A stretch of 64,000 nt of DNA from Crenobacter cavernae. GTDB taxonomy: Bacteria > Pseudomonadota > Gammaproteobacteria > Burkholderiales > Chromobacteriaceae. The notes under the pieces were generated by a model. The model did no database searches and had not been told where the DNA came from. It saw only the letters and a list, made by a program, of their open reading frames with translations. The position numbers and the translations under genes are program-made. Within the stretch, counting starts at the first letter, position 1. Every line of letters begins with the position of its first letter. This document shows, one piece after another, positions 54,301 through 62,791 of the stretch. The stretch spans positions 749,001 through 813,000 of the forward strand of contig NZ_CP031337.1 in assembly GCF_003355495.1 (NCBI RefSeq), given 5' to 3'.

Positions 54301-55172
54301 AACAGCGCCTTCTTGCCGCCGGCGTTCATCGCGACGTTGCCGCCGATACAGGACGCGTCGGCCGAGGTCGGGTCGACCGCGAACACCACGCCGGCGGCGT
54401 ACGCGGCTTCCTCGACGCGGCGCGTCACCACGCCGGCGCCGCACTGGATCGTCGGACGCTTGCCTTCCAGACCCGGCAGGTCGATGTACTCGACGCCGTT
54501 GTGGAGGTCGAGCTTCTCGGTGTTGATGACGGCCGACATCCGGTCGAGCGGCACGGCGCCGCCGGTGTAGCCGGTGCCGCCGCCGCGCGGGATGATGGTC
54601 AGCCCGAGCTCGATACAGCCCTTCACCAACGCAGCGATCTCGGCCTCGGTATCCGGGCACAAGACGACGAACGGGTACTCGACGCGCCAGTCGGTAGCGT
54701 CGGTGACGTGCGACACGCGCGCGAGGCCGTCGAACAGCACGTTGTCCTTGCGGGTGATGCGGGTCAGGCGCTTGAGGATCTTCGCGCGCAACTCGCGCGT
54801 CTCGGCGAAGCGCGCCTCGAAGGCGGACACCGTCTTGCGGCTCTTTGCGATCAGCTCGGCGACCTTCTCATTGCCGACGCGGCGCTTCTCGATCTCGGAC
54901 AGGCGGTGGTGCATCGCACCGACGAGCGCCGTCAGGCGTTTCGGGTTCTCGAGCAGGTCGTCGACGAGGTAGGGGTTGCGCTCCACGACCCAGATGTCGC
55001 CGAGCACCTCGAACAGCATCCGCGCCGAGCGGCCGGTCTTGCGTTCACCGCGCAGCACGTCGAGGGTTTGCCACATCGGTTCACCCAGCAGGCGGATGAC
55101 GATCTCGCGATCGGAGAACGACGTGTAGTTGTACGGAATTTCGCGTACACGCTGGTGGGCAGGCGCGTTCAT
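51318..55172 (-). CDS. Fused FAD-linked dehydrogenase / Fe-S oxidoreductase (DUF3683 type)
   Basis: 1284 aa from ATG 55172 (MNAPAHQRVREIPYNYTSFSD). Domains in order: DUF3683 (about 1-140); FAD_binding_4 (about 180-400, IIPRGGGTGYTGGAVPLDRM); FAD-oxidase C-terminal domain (about 500-840, ALHMHAGDGNVHTN and GEHGIG); a 4Fe-4S dicluster (CLRCGKCKPVC and CTVCHRCANPCPVK); and two CCG heterodisulfide-reductase-like domains (YLCCGYPQ, RCCGESG). It resembles D-lactate or glycolate dehydrogenase fused to a GlpC-like electron carrier. The oxidised 2-hydroxyacid is not known. Single gene. Confidence 0.93.
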   Translation of the reverse strand: MNAPAHQRVREIPYNYTSFSDREIVIRLLGEPMWQTLDVLRGERKTGRSARMLFEVLGDIWVVERNPYLVDDLLENPKRLTALVGAMHHRLSEIEKRRVGNEKVAELIAKSRKTVSAFEARFAETRELRAKILKRLTRITRKDNVLFDGLARVSHVTDATDWRVEYPFVVLCPDTEAEIAALVKGCIELGLTIIPRGGGTGYTGGAVPLDRMSAVINTEKLDLHNGVEYIDLPGLEGKRPTIQCGAGVVTRRVEEAAYAAGVVFAVDPTSADASCIGGNVAMNAGGKKALLWGTALDNLASWKMVDPDGNWLFIERVGHNFGKIHDVDKATFRITKLAEDGQTVLDTRELVIPGRTFRKVGLGKDVTDKFLAGLPGIQKEGCDGIITSARFVLHKMPKHTRTVCLEFFGTVAQATPAIVEITDYFKPGGAGVAAGVQLAGLEHLDWRYVRAVGYATKAKSKGRPKMVLIADIVSDDENAVGEAASHVVRVANARSGEGFIAVTPEARKKFWLDRARTAAIAKHTNAFKINEDVVIPLPRLGDYSDGIERINIELSIKNKLALTAALADTFHGRLPVDKLDTDLPSAELIGDRRDLALTLIETVRERWQWLLDHLDAPFADYAARYPDAPLEDGVADPAASVFIAMRDFKLRVSYKTELLSELETLFSGKTDAPILDAVRAVHQKVLRGRVFVALHMHAGDGNVHTNLPVNSDDYEMLQTAHHAVARIMALARNLDGVISGEHGIGITKLEFLTDDEMAPFIAYKQRVDPNGHFNRGKLLPGADLANAYTPSFELLGAESLILEQSDIGQISEMVKDCLRCGKCKPVCTTHVPRANLLYSPRNKILGTGLLTEAFLYEEQTRRGVSMKHFDELSDVADHCTVCHRCANPCPVKIDFGDVSVAMRNFLRKTGNKKFNPGTALGMAFLTAKDPATIKLMRKGMIEWGYKAQRLGHNVAKKLNLYQGQAKAPPLTTGGVPVKAQVIHFINKALPGNLPKKTARGLLDVEDPNVVPVIRNPKVADDAEAVFYFPGCGSERLFSQVGLATQAMLWHVGVQTVLPPGYLCCGYPQTSAGFEDKGEAITTENRVLFHRVANTLNYLDIKTVVVSCGTCYDQLTRYQFEQIFPGCRLIDIHEYLMEKGVKLEGVTGQQYLYHDPCHTPMKAYQPIKVVNELMGGGVPLSDRCCGESGTFAASRPDIATQVRFRKQEEINKGVQELTKGEAPAKPVKILTSCPSCLQGLSRYDEDTGTTADYIVVEIAKHVLGENWMPEYVEKARNGGIERVLL

Positions 55173-55323
55173 GGAGCAATCAACCACAGCAGAGGTAAGA
55201 GATTTGATTTTAACGGATTTGACGCGCTGCGAAAAATGGTGTTGGAAGCAGGGTTTTGCCTTAGGGGTCAACCCTGTACGAACCGTAGCACCGTTATGAC
55301 GACAGCAATGAGGTTGGACTAGC

Positions 55324-56298
55324 CTACCGGGCGGTTGCGGCGGCGAGCTGCTCGGCCAGCGCGACCGCCTCGAACAGGCTGCCCGGCTCGGCACGGCCGG
55401 TGCCGGCCAGATCGAGCGCGGTACCGTGGTCGACCGAGGTGCGCACGATCGGCAGGCCGAGCGTGATGTTCACGCCGGCGCCGAAGCTCGCGTACTTGAG
55501 CACCGGCAGGCCCTGGTCGTGGTACATCGCGAGCACCGCGTCGGCATGGTCGAGGTAGCGCGGCTGGAACAAGGTGTCGGCCGGCAGCGGGCCGGTCAGA
55601 TGCATGCCCTCAGCGCGCAAGGCTTCCAGCACCGGCGCGATCACGTCGATCTCCTCGCGCCCCATATGGCCCGATTCGCCCGCGTGCGGGTTGAGGCCGG
55701 CGACGAGGATGCGCGGCACGGCGATGCCGAACCTGGCGACGAGGTCGGCGTGGAGAATTCTGATCACCTCGGCCAAGCCCTCGCGGGTGATCGCGGCGGA
55801 GACGTCTTTCAGCGGCAGGTGGGTGGTCGCGAGCGCGACGCGCAGGCCGCCGCCGGCGAGCAGCATCACCACCTTGTGCGTCTGCGTGCGTTCGGCAAGG
55901 TATTCGGTATGGCCGGTGAACGGCACGCCGGCCTCGTTGATCACGCCCTTGTGCACCGGCGCGGTGACGATCGCGGCGAATTCGCCCGACACGCAGCCGG
56001 CTATCGCGACGTCGAGCGTGTCGAGCACGTAGCGGCCGTTGGCCGCGTCGAGCTTCCCTGCCACTGCCGGCGCCGCGAGCGGCACGTGCAGCACTTCGAG
56101 TGCGCCCTTAAGCGGCGCCGCATCGCGCCGGTAGTCTGCGAGCGTCACGTCGAGACCCAACTGCCGCGCGCGCGCCTCGAGCAGGCCGCGGTCGGCGACG
56201 ATCACCCGGCGGCGCGCGCCGGCAAGCTCGGCCAACCTTAGGACCAGGTCGGGGCCGATGCCGGCCGGCTCGCCGGCGGTGATCGCGATCGGGCTCAT
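55324..56298 (-). CDS. pdxA: 4-hydroxythreonine-4-phosphate dehydrogenase
   Basis: 324 aa. Pyridoxal-phosphate synthesis. It shows ITAGEPAGIGPDLV, TAPVHKGVINEAG, FTGHTEYLAERT, LNPHAGESGHMGREE and YHDQGLPVLKYASFG, with the metal-binding His residues present. The ATG overlaps the surA stop by ATGA. Last gene of lptD-surA-pdxA, the conserved proteobacterial order. Confidence 0.97.
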   Translation of the reverse strand: MSPIAITAGEPAGIGPDLVLRLAELAGARRRVIVADRGLLEARARQLGLDVTLADYRRDAAPLKGALEVLHVPLAAPAVAGKLDAANGRYVLDTLDVAIAGCVSGEFAAIVTAPVHKGVINEAGVPFTGHTEYLAERTQTHKVVMLLAGGGLRVALATTHLPLKDVSAAITREGLAEVIRILHADLVARFGIAVPRILVAGLNPHAGESGHMGREEIDVIAPVLEALRAEGMHLTGPLPADTLFQPRYLDHADAVLAMYHDQGLPVLKYASFGAGVNITLGLPIVRTSVDHGTALDLAGTGRAEPGSLFEAVALAEQLAAATAR

Positions 56299-57578
56299 TT
56301 TTCGATCAGCCTGTCTTCGACGAAGGCCGAGTCGCGCAGCTGGCGCGCCCAGTCGAGGTAGGCCTCCTCGATCTTGCGCGCACGGATCTGCTGCTTGATC
56401 GCGAGTTTCTCGCGCTCGCCCGACATGTCCTGCGTGCGTTTTTCCTCGACCTCGATCAGGTGCCAGCCGAACGGCGAGCGCACCGGCGCGCTCAGTTCGC
56501 CGAGCTTCAGCGAGAGCATCGCGCGCTCGAACTCGGGCACGGTGTCCCCAGGGGACAGCCAGCCGAGTTCGCCGCCGCGCGAATTGCTCGCGTCCTCCGA
56601 ATACAGGCGCGCCTGTTCGTCGAACCTGGCGCCGCGCGCGATGCGGTCGCGGATCTGGTCGATGCGCTGCTTCGCGTCGGACTCGGACACCGCCTCGTTG
56701 GTACGGACCAGGATGTGACGCACGCGCCGCTGCTCGACCATCTGCGCCGCGCCCTGCGCGCGCTTGTCGACCAGCTTGAAGATCACGAAGCCCTGCTGGG
56801 TGCGCACGAGATCGGTGTTCTCGCCCGGCTTGAGGTTCTCGAGCAGCGAGACGAAGTTGGGCGGGAAACCGGCGGCGCTGCGCCAGCCCATGTCGCCGCC
56901 CGACAAGGCGCTCTTGGCGTCCGAGTAGCTCGCCGCCACCTGCGCGAACGGCTTGCCGGCCTTCAGCGCGGCCAACGCTTCCTGAGCGCGGCGGCCGCGC
57001 TCCTCGATCACTTTCGAGTCGGCGCGCTCGGGCACGCTGACCAGGATGGTGGCGAGGCGGTATTCATTGCGCGACTTGCCCGACAGCTCGCTCTTCACCA
57101 CCTGGTCGACCTCGGTGTCGGTGACGTTGACGCGCGAATCGACCTCGCGCTCCTTCAGACGGCCGAGCAGGATCTCGCGGCGGATCTCCTCGCGGAACTG
57201 CGAGAGCGCGACGCCTTCCTTCTTCAGCCGCGCCTCGAGGCCGGCGACCGACAGCTTGTTCTGCTCGGCCAGCTTCTGCACCGCCTTGTCGAGGTCGCCG
57301 TCGGCGAGCGTGATGCCATTGTTCTGCGCGTACTGCAGCTGCACCTCTTCCGAGATCATCTGCTCGAGCACCTGGTGCTTGAGCGTCGCCTCGTCGGGCA
57401 GCTCGACGTTCTGGCGCTTGAGGTTGGCCGAGACCTCCTGGATGCGCGCGCTCAGCTGGCGCTCGGTGATCACGTTCTTGTTCACCACCGCGACAATGCG
57501 GTCGATGTCTTTGACGGCGGCGTGCGCCGCACCGCCAAGCGAGGCGGCCAGCATCAGGGCGATGAGGGTCTGTTTCAT
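56295..57578 (-). CDS. surA: Periplasmic chaperone and peptidyl-prolyl isomerase SurA
   Basis: 427 aa from ATG 57578. Signal peptide 1-20 ending AHA. N-terminal chaperone domain (VDRIVAVVNKNVITERQL-type, here DIDRIVAVVNKNVIT), then two parvulin domains, about 170-275 (ATILVSVPE) and about 285-385 (RHILVRTNE), and a C-terminal helix. It escorts outer-membrane proteins, including LptD, to BAM. Overlaps both neighbours by ATGA. Confidence 0.96.
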   Translation of the reverse strand: MKQTLIALMLAASLGGAAHAAVKDIDRIVAVVNKNVITERQLSARIQEVSANLKRQNVELPDEATLKHQVLEQMISEEVQLQYAQNNGITLADGDLDKAVQKLAEQNKLSVAGLEARLKKEGVALSQFREEIRREILLGRLKEREVDSRVNVTDTEVDQVVKSELSGKSRNEYRLATILVSVPERADSKVIEERGRRAQEALAALKAGKPFAQVAASYSDAKSALSGGDMGWRSAAGFPPNFVSLLENLKPGENTDLVRTQQGFVIFKLVDKRAQGAAQMVEQRRVRHILVRTNEAVSESDAKQRIDQIRDRIARGARFDEQARLYSEDASNSRGGELGWLSPGDTVPEFERAMLSLKLGELSAPVRSPFGWHLIEVEEKRTQDMSGEREKLAIKQQIRARKIEEAYLDWARQLRDSAFVEDRLIEK

Positions 57579-59800
57579 AAGCCTTGTCGGGTGTCGTTGA
57601 TCTTGCTGTAGCCGGGAATCGCCAGACGGAGCGTGTCGATCGGGTTGCTGCCGATGCCGCCCATGTCCTTCAGTTCCAGCTGCAAAAATACCGCGTTCTT
57701 GGTGTTGGTCAGGTCGGTCACGTAGCGCTGGCCGACCACGCGCGCCGTCCAGCAGCCGTCGTTGTATTCGACGCCGGCCAGCTGTTCGAGCGAGGTGTTG
57801 TCGATCAGCGAATAGTTCTCGCGCGCGACCACGTACCACTTCTTGGCGATCGGCCACTGCGCGGCGATGTCGATCTGGCGCATCGGCGCGCGGATGCCGC
57901 CGAAGCCGATGTCTTCGTCGCGGCCGTAGCGGTAGCGCAGGCTGACCGTCTTGCCCGCCTCGGGTGAGTAGCGCGCCGCCCACTCGTAGCGCTCGGTCTT
58001 GCCCAGCTGCTGGTTGTACTGGTAGGTCGCGTCGGCGCGCCAGGCGTCGGTGATCTCGCCGCCGACGGTCGCGACGATGTCGGAGCCGCTGTTCTCGAGG
58101 TCTTTGGTCGAACCGGACAGGCTGATGTCTTCCTTGCGGAAGTAGTAGCGTTGACCGATCTCCATCCGCAAACGTTCCAGGCCGGATTCGTCGTCGAGGT
58201 AGCGGCTGGAGAACGCCACCGTCAGCGCGTTGGCGCCGTTGATCCTGTCCTGCCCCGAGAAGCGGTTCTCGGTGAACAGCTGAGCGAAGCTGAAGTCCTT
58301 CTCGGCGGAATCGAAGTTCGGCAGATCGTTCTGCGCCTTGGTCGGAATGTTGACATAGTAGAGCCGCGGCTCGAGCGTCTGCGTGTGATCGCGACCGAAG
58401 AAGGAGGTCTCGCGGTCGAAATAGAGCCCGGCGTCGGTGCTGAAGATCGGCAGCGTGCGGCTCTTCTTGCCGCCGTTCTGACCGGCGAAGGGGTCGAGGT
58501 CGTATTCAGTCGCGTGCATGCCGAACTTGGGCCGCACGAAGCCCCACGGCCGCTCGAGCGCCCAGGACACGCTCGGGTAGGCCACCAGCCGGTTGCCTTC
58601 CTGCAAGGTCGGGTGCGTGAAGCGGGTGAACTCGGCGAACAAGTTGGCCGAGAAACCGGCCGGCAACGACTGGGTCGCGTTGCCGGACAGGCGCGGCAGC
58701 AGCGCGTACGGCGGCGTGACCGGAGCGAGCGGGTCCTGCAGCGTCTGGTAACGCAGCACGCGCAGCTGGCCGGAGGCCGCGCCGCCTTGCCAGCCCGTGC
58801 CATAGTTGAGCCACGCGTCGCGCGGCAGGTTGACGTTGGACGCGATGTCGACCCGGTCGCCGAAGTCCTTGAAGTAGCGGTCGTCCGACACATAGTTCGC
58901 GTCGTAGCCGAAGGAGAAGCCGGCACCGAGTTTCTGGCTGTGCTTGGCGCGCCAGGCGTAGCGGCTGTCGTTCGCCTTCTTGTCGTCGGGCATCTGCTCG
59001 GTGGACAGCGTGCCGCTGTAGTCCGGCCGCAGATAACGGAATTCGGCGCCGAGCATCGCGCCGCGGTTGGAGACCCAGCGCGGCGTCAGCGTCAGGTCGT
59101 AGTTCGGCGCGAGGTTGAAGTAGTACGGCAGCGACACTTCGAAACCGTCCGAGCCGGTCTTGAAGGTCGGCGCGAGCACGCCCGACTTGCGCCCGCCGTC
59201 GAGCGGAAAGTCGATCCACGGCGTGTAGAGGATAGGCACGCCCTGGAAGTCGAGCCACGCGTTGCGGGCGACGCCGACGTTGCGCGTGTAGTCGATGTCG
59301 AGCGTGCCGGCCTTCAGGTACCAGGAGTCGTCGCCCGGCTCGCAGGTGTTCGCGCGCGCTCGCTTGAGCCGGTAGCGGTCCTTGCCGCGGAATTCGATCT
59401 TCTCGCCGTCGCCGCGCAGCGTGCGGCCGTCGGCGCCCTGCCCCGCGAAGGTCGCGTCGCTCGCCTCGCCCTCGCGCGTGTCGAGCTTGTAGTCGAGCGC
59501 GCGGCCGCTGATGCGGCTGTTGCCCTCGGTGAACTCGACCTGGTCGCCGGCCTTGAGCCGGTTCTCGTTCTGGAAGTAGTCGAGCCAGTCGGCCTTGACG
59601 GTCTGGTCGTCGCGGCGGACGACGACGTTGCCGCGCGCCTGGATCCGGCCCTCCATCTGGCCGTCGATGCGGTCGGCGTCGATCACCGTCTGGCCGGGGG
59701 CGACGGGCGCCACCTCCGTAGCGAACGCCGGCAACGCGAAGGCGGCCGCCAGCGCGACGGCGAGCGGGGAGGGACGCAAAAGTGACGGCGTCAAAGCCAT
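57575..59800 (-). CDS. lptD: LPS-assembly outer-membrane protein LptD
   Basis: 741 aa from ATG 59800; an in-frame TTG four codons earlier is possible. Signal peptide ending AFA. N-terminal OstA beta-jellyroll (about 40-170, with DADRIDGQMEGRIQARGNVVVRR in pieces) and a large 26-strand-type barrel after it. Two Cys are seen (ANTCEPGDD and NDGCWTAR), fewer than the four of E. coli LptD. It inserts lipopolysaccharide in the outer leaflet. First gene of the operon, divergent from amgK. Confidence 0.95.
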   Translation of the reverse strand: MALTPSLLRPSPLAVALAAAFALPAFATEVAPVAPGQTVIDADRIDGQMEGRIQARGNVVVRRDDQTVKADWLDYFQNENRLKAGDQVEFTEGNSRISGRALDYKLDTREGEASDATFAGQGADGRTLRGDGEKIEFRGKDRYRLKRARANTCEPGDDSWYLKAGTLDIDYTRNVGVARNAWLDFQGVPILYTPWIDFPLDGGRKSGVLAPTFKTGSDGFEVSLPYYFNLAPNYDLTLTPRWVSNRGAMLGAEFRYLRPDYSGTLSTEQMPDDKKANDSRYAWRAKHSQKLGAGFSFGYDANYVSDDRYFKDFGDRVDIASNVNLPRDAWLNYGTGWQGGAASGQLRVLRYQTLQDPLAPVTPPYALLPRLSGNATQSLPAGFSANLFAEFTRFTHPTLQEGNRLVAYPSVSWALERPWGFVRPKFGMHATEYDLDPFAGQNGGKKSRTLPIFSTDAGLYFDRETSFFGRDHTQTLEPRLYYVNIPTKAQNDLPNFDSAEKDFSFAQLFTENRFSGQDRINGANALTVAFSSRYLDDESGLERLRMEIGQRYYFRKEDISLSGSTKDLENSGSDIVATVGGEITDAWRADATYQYNQQLGKTERYEWAARYSPEAGKTVSLRYRYGRDEDIGFGGIRAPMRQIDIAAQWPIAKKWYVVARENYSLIDNTSLEQLAGVEYNDGCWTARVVGQRYVTDLTNTKNAVFLQLELKDMGGIGSNPIDTLRLAIPGYSKINDTRQGL

Positions 59801-59868
59801 ATCGTGGGTCAACCAAGCCGGTATAGAATCTCGGCATTCTATCTCATTCCCGTTGCTTGACTACCGCC

Positions 59869-60906
59869 ATGGAGCGTATCGATTTGCTTAAGGCCTGGGT
59901 GGCCACCCTCTATCCCGACACCGCGTTCGAGGTCGAGTTCGCCGCCGCCGACGCCGACTTCCGCCGCTACTTCCGGCTCGTGCTGCCGGACGGCGTCACC
60001 CGCATCGTGATGGACGCGCCGCCCGACAAGATGAACACCGAGCGCTACGTGCACGTGCGCGAGGTGTTCGCCATGGTCAACGTGCCGGCCATCCTCGCCC
60101 GCGACGCCGAACAGGGCTTCATGCTGCTCGAGGACCTCGGTCGCGTCACCTATTTGTCCGCGCTGCAGCACGACGAGCGCGAGGTGGTGCACAAGCACCT
60201 CTTGCTCGAGGCGGTCGACACGCTGATCGACATCCAGAAGGCGAGCCGCCCGGGCGTGCTGCCCGAGTACGACGCGGCGCTCCTGACGCGCGAACTGAAC
60301 CTGTTCCCCGAGTGGTTCTGCGCGAAGGAACTCGGCCAACCGTTGAGCTTCGCGCAGAAGAAGCTGTGGGACGCCGGCGTGAAGGCGCTGCTGCCCGCGC
60401 TCACGAGCCAGGCCAGGGCGTTCGTCCACCGCGACTTCATCGTGCGCAACCTGATGCTGACGCCGGGCAGGCCCGGCGTGCTCGACTTCCAGGACGCCGT
60501 CTACGGCCCGGTCAGCTACGACCTGGTGTCCTTGCTGCGCGACGCCTTCATCGAGTGGGACGAGGAGTTCGTGCTCGACGTCGCCGTGCGCTACTGGGAA
60601 AAGGCGCGCGCGGCGAACCTGCCGGTGCCGGCCGACATCGACGCCTTCTGGCGCGACTTCGAATGGATGGGCGTGCAGCGCCACCTGAAGGTGGCCGGCA
60701 TCTTCGCGCGCCTCCACCACCGCGACGGCAAGGACAAGTACCGCGCCGAGATCCCGCGCTTCATTCGTTACCTGAAGAAGACCACGCGCCGCTACGGCGA
60801 GCTCGCGCCGCTCTACCAGTTGCTGGTGCAGCTCACCGGCCCGGACGAGGACGACGCCAGCGTCGGCCGCGTGTTCAGCGCCACGCGACTGTCGTCGGGC
60901 GAATAG
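59869..60906 (+). CDS. amgK: N-acetylmuramate/N-acetylglucosamine kinase AmgK
   Basis: 345 aa from ATG 59869; a TTG four codons earlier is less likely. Aminoglycoside-phosphotransferase fold with the catalytic loop VHRDFIVRNLML (H-x-D-x4-N) and the metal Asp in LDFQDAVYG. With MurU it recycles MurNAc to UDP-MurNAc, a route that bypasses MurA and confers intrinsic fosfomycin tolerance in pseudomonads. murU follows without a gap. The lptD-amgK divergent arrangement is shared with other proteobacteria. Confidence 0.93.
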   Translation: MERIDLLKAWVATLYPDTAFEVEFAAADADFRRYFRLVLPDGVTRIVMDAPPDKMNTERYVHVREVFAMVNVPAILARDAEQGFMLLEDLGRVTYLSALQHDEREVVHKHLLLEAVDTLIDIQKASRPGVLPEYDAALLTRELNLFPEWFCAKELGQPLSFAQKKLWDAGVKALLPALTSQARAFVHRDFIVRNLMLTPGRPGVLDFQDAVYGPVSYDLVSLLRDAFIEWDEEFVLDVAVRYWEKARAANLPVPADIDAFWRDFEWMGVQRHLKVAGIFARLHHRDGKDKYRAEIPRFIRYLKKTTRRYGELAPLYQLLVQLTGPDEDDASVGRVFSATRLSSGE

Positions 60907-61590
60907 ATGAAAGCGATGATCCTCGCCGCCGGGCGCGGCGAACGCATGCGCCCGCTGACCGACGCGACGCCCAAGCCGCTGCTGATGGCCGGTTCGCAGC
61001 CCTTGATCGGCTGGCACCTGAAAAGGTTGGCCGAGGCCGGCGTCAAAGACGTCGTCATCAACCACGCGTGGCTCGGCAAGGAAATCGAGGCGCGGCTGGC
61101 CGACGGCGCCGAGTGGGGCGTGCATATCGCCTACTCGCCCGAGCCCGAAGCGCTCGAGACCGCCGGCGGCATCGCGACCGCGCTGCCGCTGCTGGGCGAC
61201 GCGCCGTTCGCCGTCGTCAACGGCGACGTGCTGACCGACTTTCCGTTCGCCCACCTGATCGACGCCGCCCCCCGGCTCGACGGCGCAGAACGCCTCGCCC
61301 ACCTGGTGCTGATCGACAACCCGGCGCACCACGCGGCGGGCGACTTCTCGCTCGACAAGAACGGCGTCGTGCACGACGAACCCGGGCTGACCTTCGCCGG
61401 CATCGGCGTCTACCATCCGGCGCTGTTCGAAGGGCTAGAAGCGCACCGGCCGGCCAAGCTCGCGCCGCTGTTGCGCGCGGCGATGGCGCGCGGCCAGGTC
61501 ACTGGAGAACACTACCGTGGCCTGTGGCACGACGTCGGCACCACGCAAAGGTTGGCCGAGGCCGACGCGATCGCGCGCACCTGGGTATGA
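60907..61590 (+). CDS. murU: N-acetylmuramate alpha-1-phosphate uridylyltransferase MurU
   Basis: 227 aa. Nucleotidyltransferase with the signature LAAGRGERMRPLTD, then TPKPLL and the metal site VVNGDVLTD. It converts MurNAc-1-P to UDP-MurNAc, acting after AmgK. The ATG is directly after the amgK stop, and the TGA overlaps the ruvC ATG. It carries two uptake-like elements (61026, 61551). Confidence 0.94.
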   Translation: MKAMILAAGRGERMRPLTDATPKPLLMAGSQPLIGWHLKRLAEAGVKDVVINHAWLGKEIEARLADGAEWGVHIAYSPEPEALETAGGIATALPLLGDAPFAVVNGDVLTDFPFAHLIDAAPRLDGAERLAHLVLIDNPAHHAAGDFSLDKNGVVHDEPGLTFAGIGVYHPALFEGLEAHRPAKLAPLLRAAMARGQVTGEHYRGLWHDVGTTQRLAEADAIARTWV

Positions 61591-62120
61591 CACACCGCCG
61601 CATCCTCGGCATCGACCCGGGCTCGCGCATGACCGGCTTCGGCGTGATCGACGTGCTCGGCCAGGACCGCCACTACATCGCGTCCGGCTGCATCCGCACC
61701 CCCGAGGGCGCGGGCCTGCCCGAACGCATCCGCGTCATCGTCGAGGGCCTGATCGAGGTCGTCGACGCTTACGCGCCGACCGAGGCGGCGGTAGAAAAGG
61801 TGTTCGTCAACGTCAACCCGGCGGCGACGCTGATGCTCGGCCAGGCGCGCGGCGCGGCGATCAGCGCGCTGGTGCTGAAAAAACTGGCGGTCGCCGAATA
61901 CACCGCACTGCAGGTCAAGCAGTCGGTGGTCGGCCACGGCAAGGCGGCCAAGGAGCAGGTGCAGCACATGGTGGTGCACGCGCTGAAGCTGTCGGGCACG
62001 CCGCAATCGGACGCCGCCGACGCGCTCGCGGTCGCGCTGACGCACGCCAACCACAGCCACGCCGCGCTCGCCGGCCTGACCGCGCGCGGCTTCAAGGTCA
62101 AGGGCGGGCGGCTGGTCTGA
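61587..62120 (+). CDS. ruvC: Holliday-junction resolvase RuvC
   Basis: 177 aa. RNase-H-like fold with the four acidic residues in ILGIDPGS, AVEKVF and SDAADALAVALTH. Cuts Holliday junctions made during recombination. It overlaps murU by ATGA, which couples cell-wall recycling and recombination genes on one transcript. ruvA follows 74 bp downstream. Confidence 0.97.
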   Translation: MTHRRILGIDPGSRMTGFGVIDVLGQDRHYIASGCIRTPEGAGLPERIRVIVEGLIEVVDAYAPTEAAVEKVFVNVNPAATLMLGQARGAAISALVLKKLAVAEYTALQVKQSVVGHGKAAKEQVQHMVVHALKLSGTPQSDAADALAVALTHANHSHAALAGLTARGFKVKGGRLV

Positions 62121-62194
62121 GCGGCGCGCCGCTTTACGTCTTCCTGACCGGGCCCCGAGGCTCGGCCAAGCTCTTAAGAACCGCAAGGACAATC

Positions 62195-62788
62195 ATGATC
62201 GGACGCCTGACCGGCACGCTGATGGAAAAACTGCCGCCGCAGGTGGTGGTGAACGTGGGCGGCGTCGGCTACGAAGTCGACGTGCCGATGAGCACCTTCT
62301 ACCAGCTGCCGCACCTCAATGAACCCGTCACGCTCTATACGCATCTGGCGGTGCGCGACGACGCGCATCTGCTTTACGGCTTCGCGAGCAAGGCCGAGCG
62401 CGAGACCTTCCGGCAGCTGTTGAAGGTGACCGGCATCGGCGCCAAGATCGCGCTGGCGATCCTGTCGGCGCTGACCGCCGACGAGCTGGCGATCGCGATC
62501 GCGTCCGAGGACCTCAAGCGCCTGTCGTCGATCCCCGGCATCGGCAAGAAGACCGCCGAGCGGCTGGTGCTCGAACTGCGCGGCAGGCTTTCGACCGGCG
62601 GCGTCGTCGCGACGCCGGGCGGGCTGCCGCTCGCGCCCGAGCCGGCCCCCACCGACGACATCGCCAACGCACTGATCGCGCTCGGCTACAACGAGAAGGA
62701 GGCCGCCGCCGCGCTGAAGGCGCTGCCGGCGAACGTCGGCGTCAGCGACGGCATCCGCCTCGCGCTCAAATCGCTGGTGAAGGGATAG
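62195..62788 (+). CDS. ruvA: Holliday-junction DNA helicase subunit RuvA
   Basis: 197 aa from ATG 62195, preceded by AAGGA. OB-fold N-domain (MIGRLTGTLMEK, GVGYEVDVP), two helix-hairpin-helix motifs (KVTGIGAKIALAIL, SIPGIGKKTAERLV) and a C-terminal domain that contacts RuvB. No ruvB is within the window. The NYN gene starts 3 bp after the stop. Confidence 0.97.
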   Translation: MIGRLTGTLMEKLPPQVVVNVGGVGYEVDVPMSTFYQLPHLNEPVTLYTHLAVRDDAHLLYGFASKAERETFRQLLKVTGIGAKIALAILSALTADELAIAIASEDLKRLSSIPGIGKKTAERLVLELRGRLSTGGVVATPGGLPLAPEPAPTDDIANALIALGYNEKEAAAALKALPANVGVSDGIRLALKSLVKG

Positions 62789-62791
62789 ACG

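Noticed and set aside
58151..59785. 544-codon open frame opposite lptD
   Set aside because: Antisense shadow of a clear lptD with signal peptide, OstA domain and barrel; low-complexity composition.
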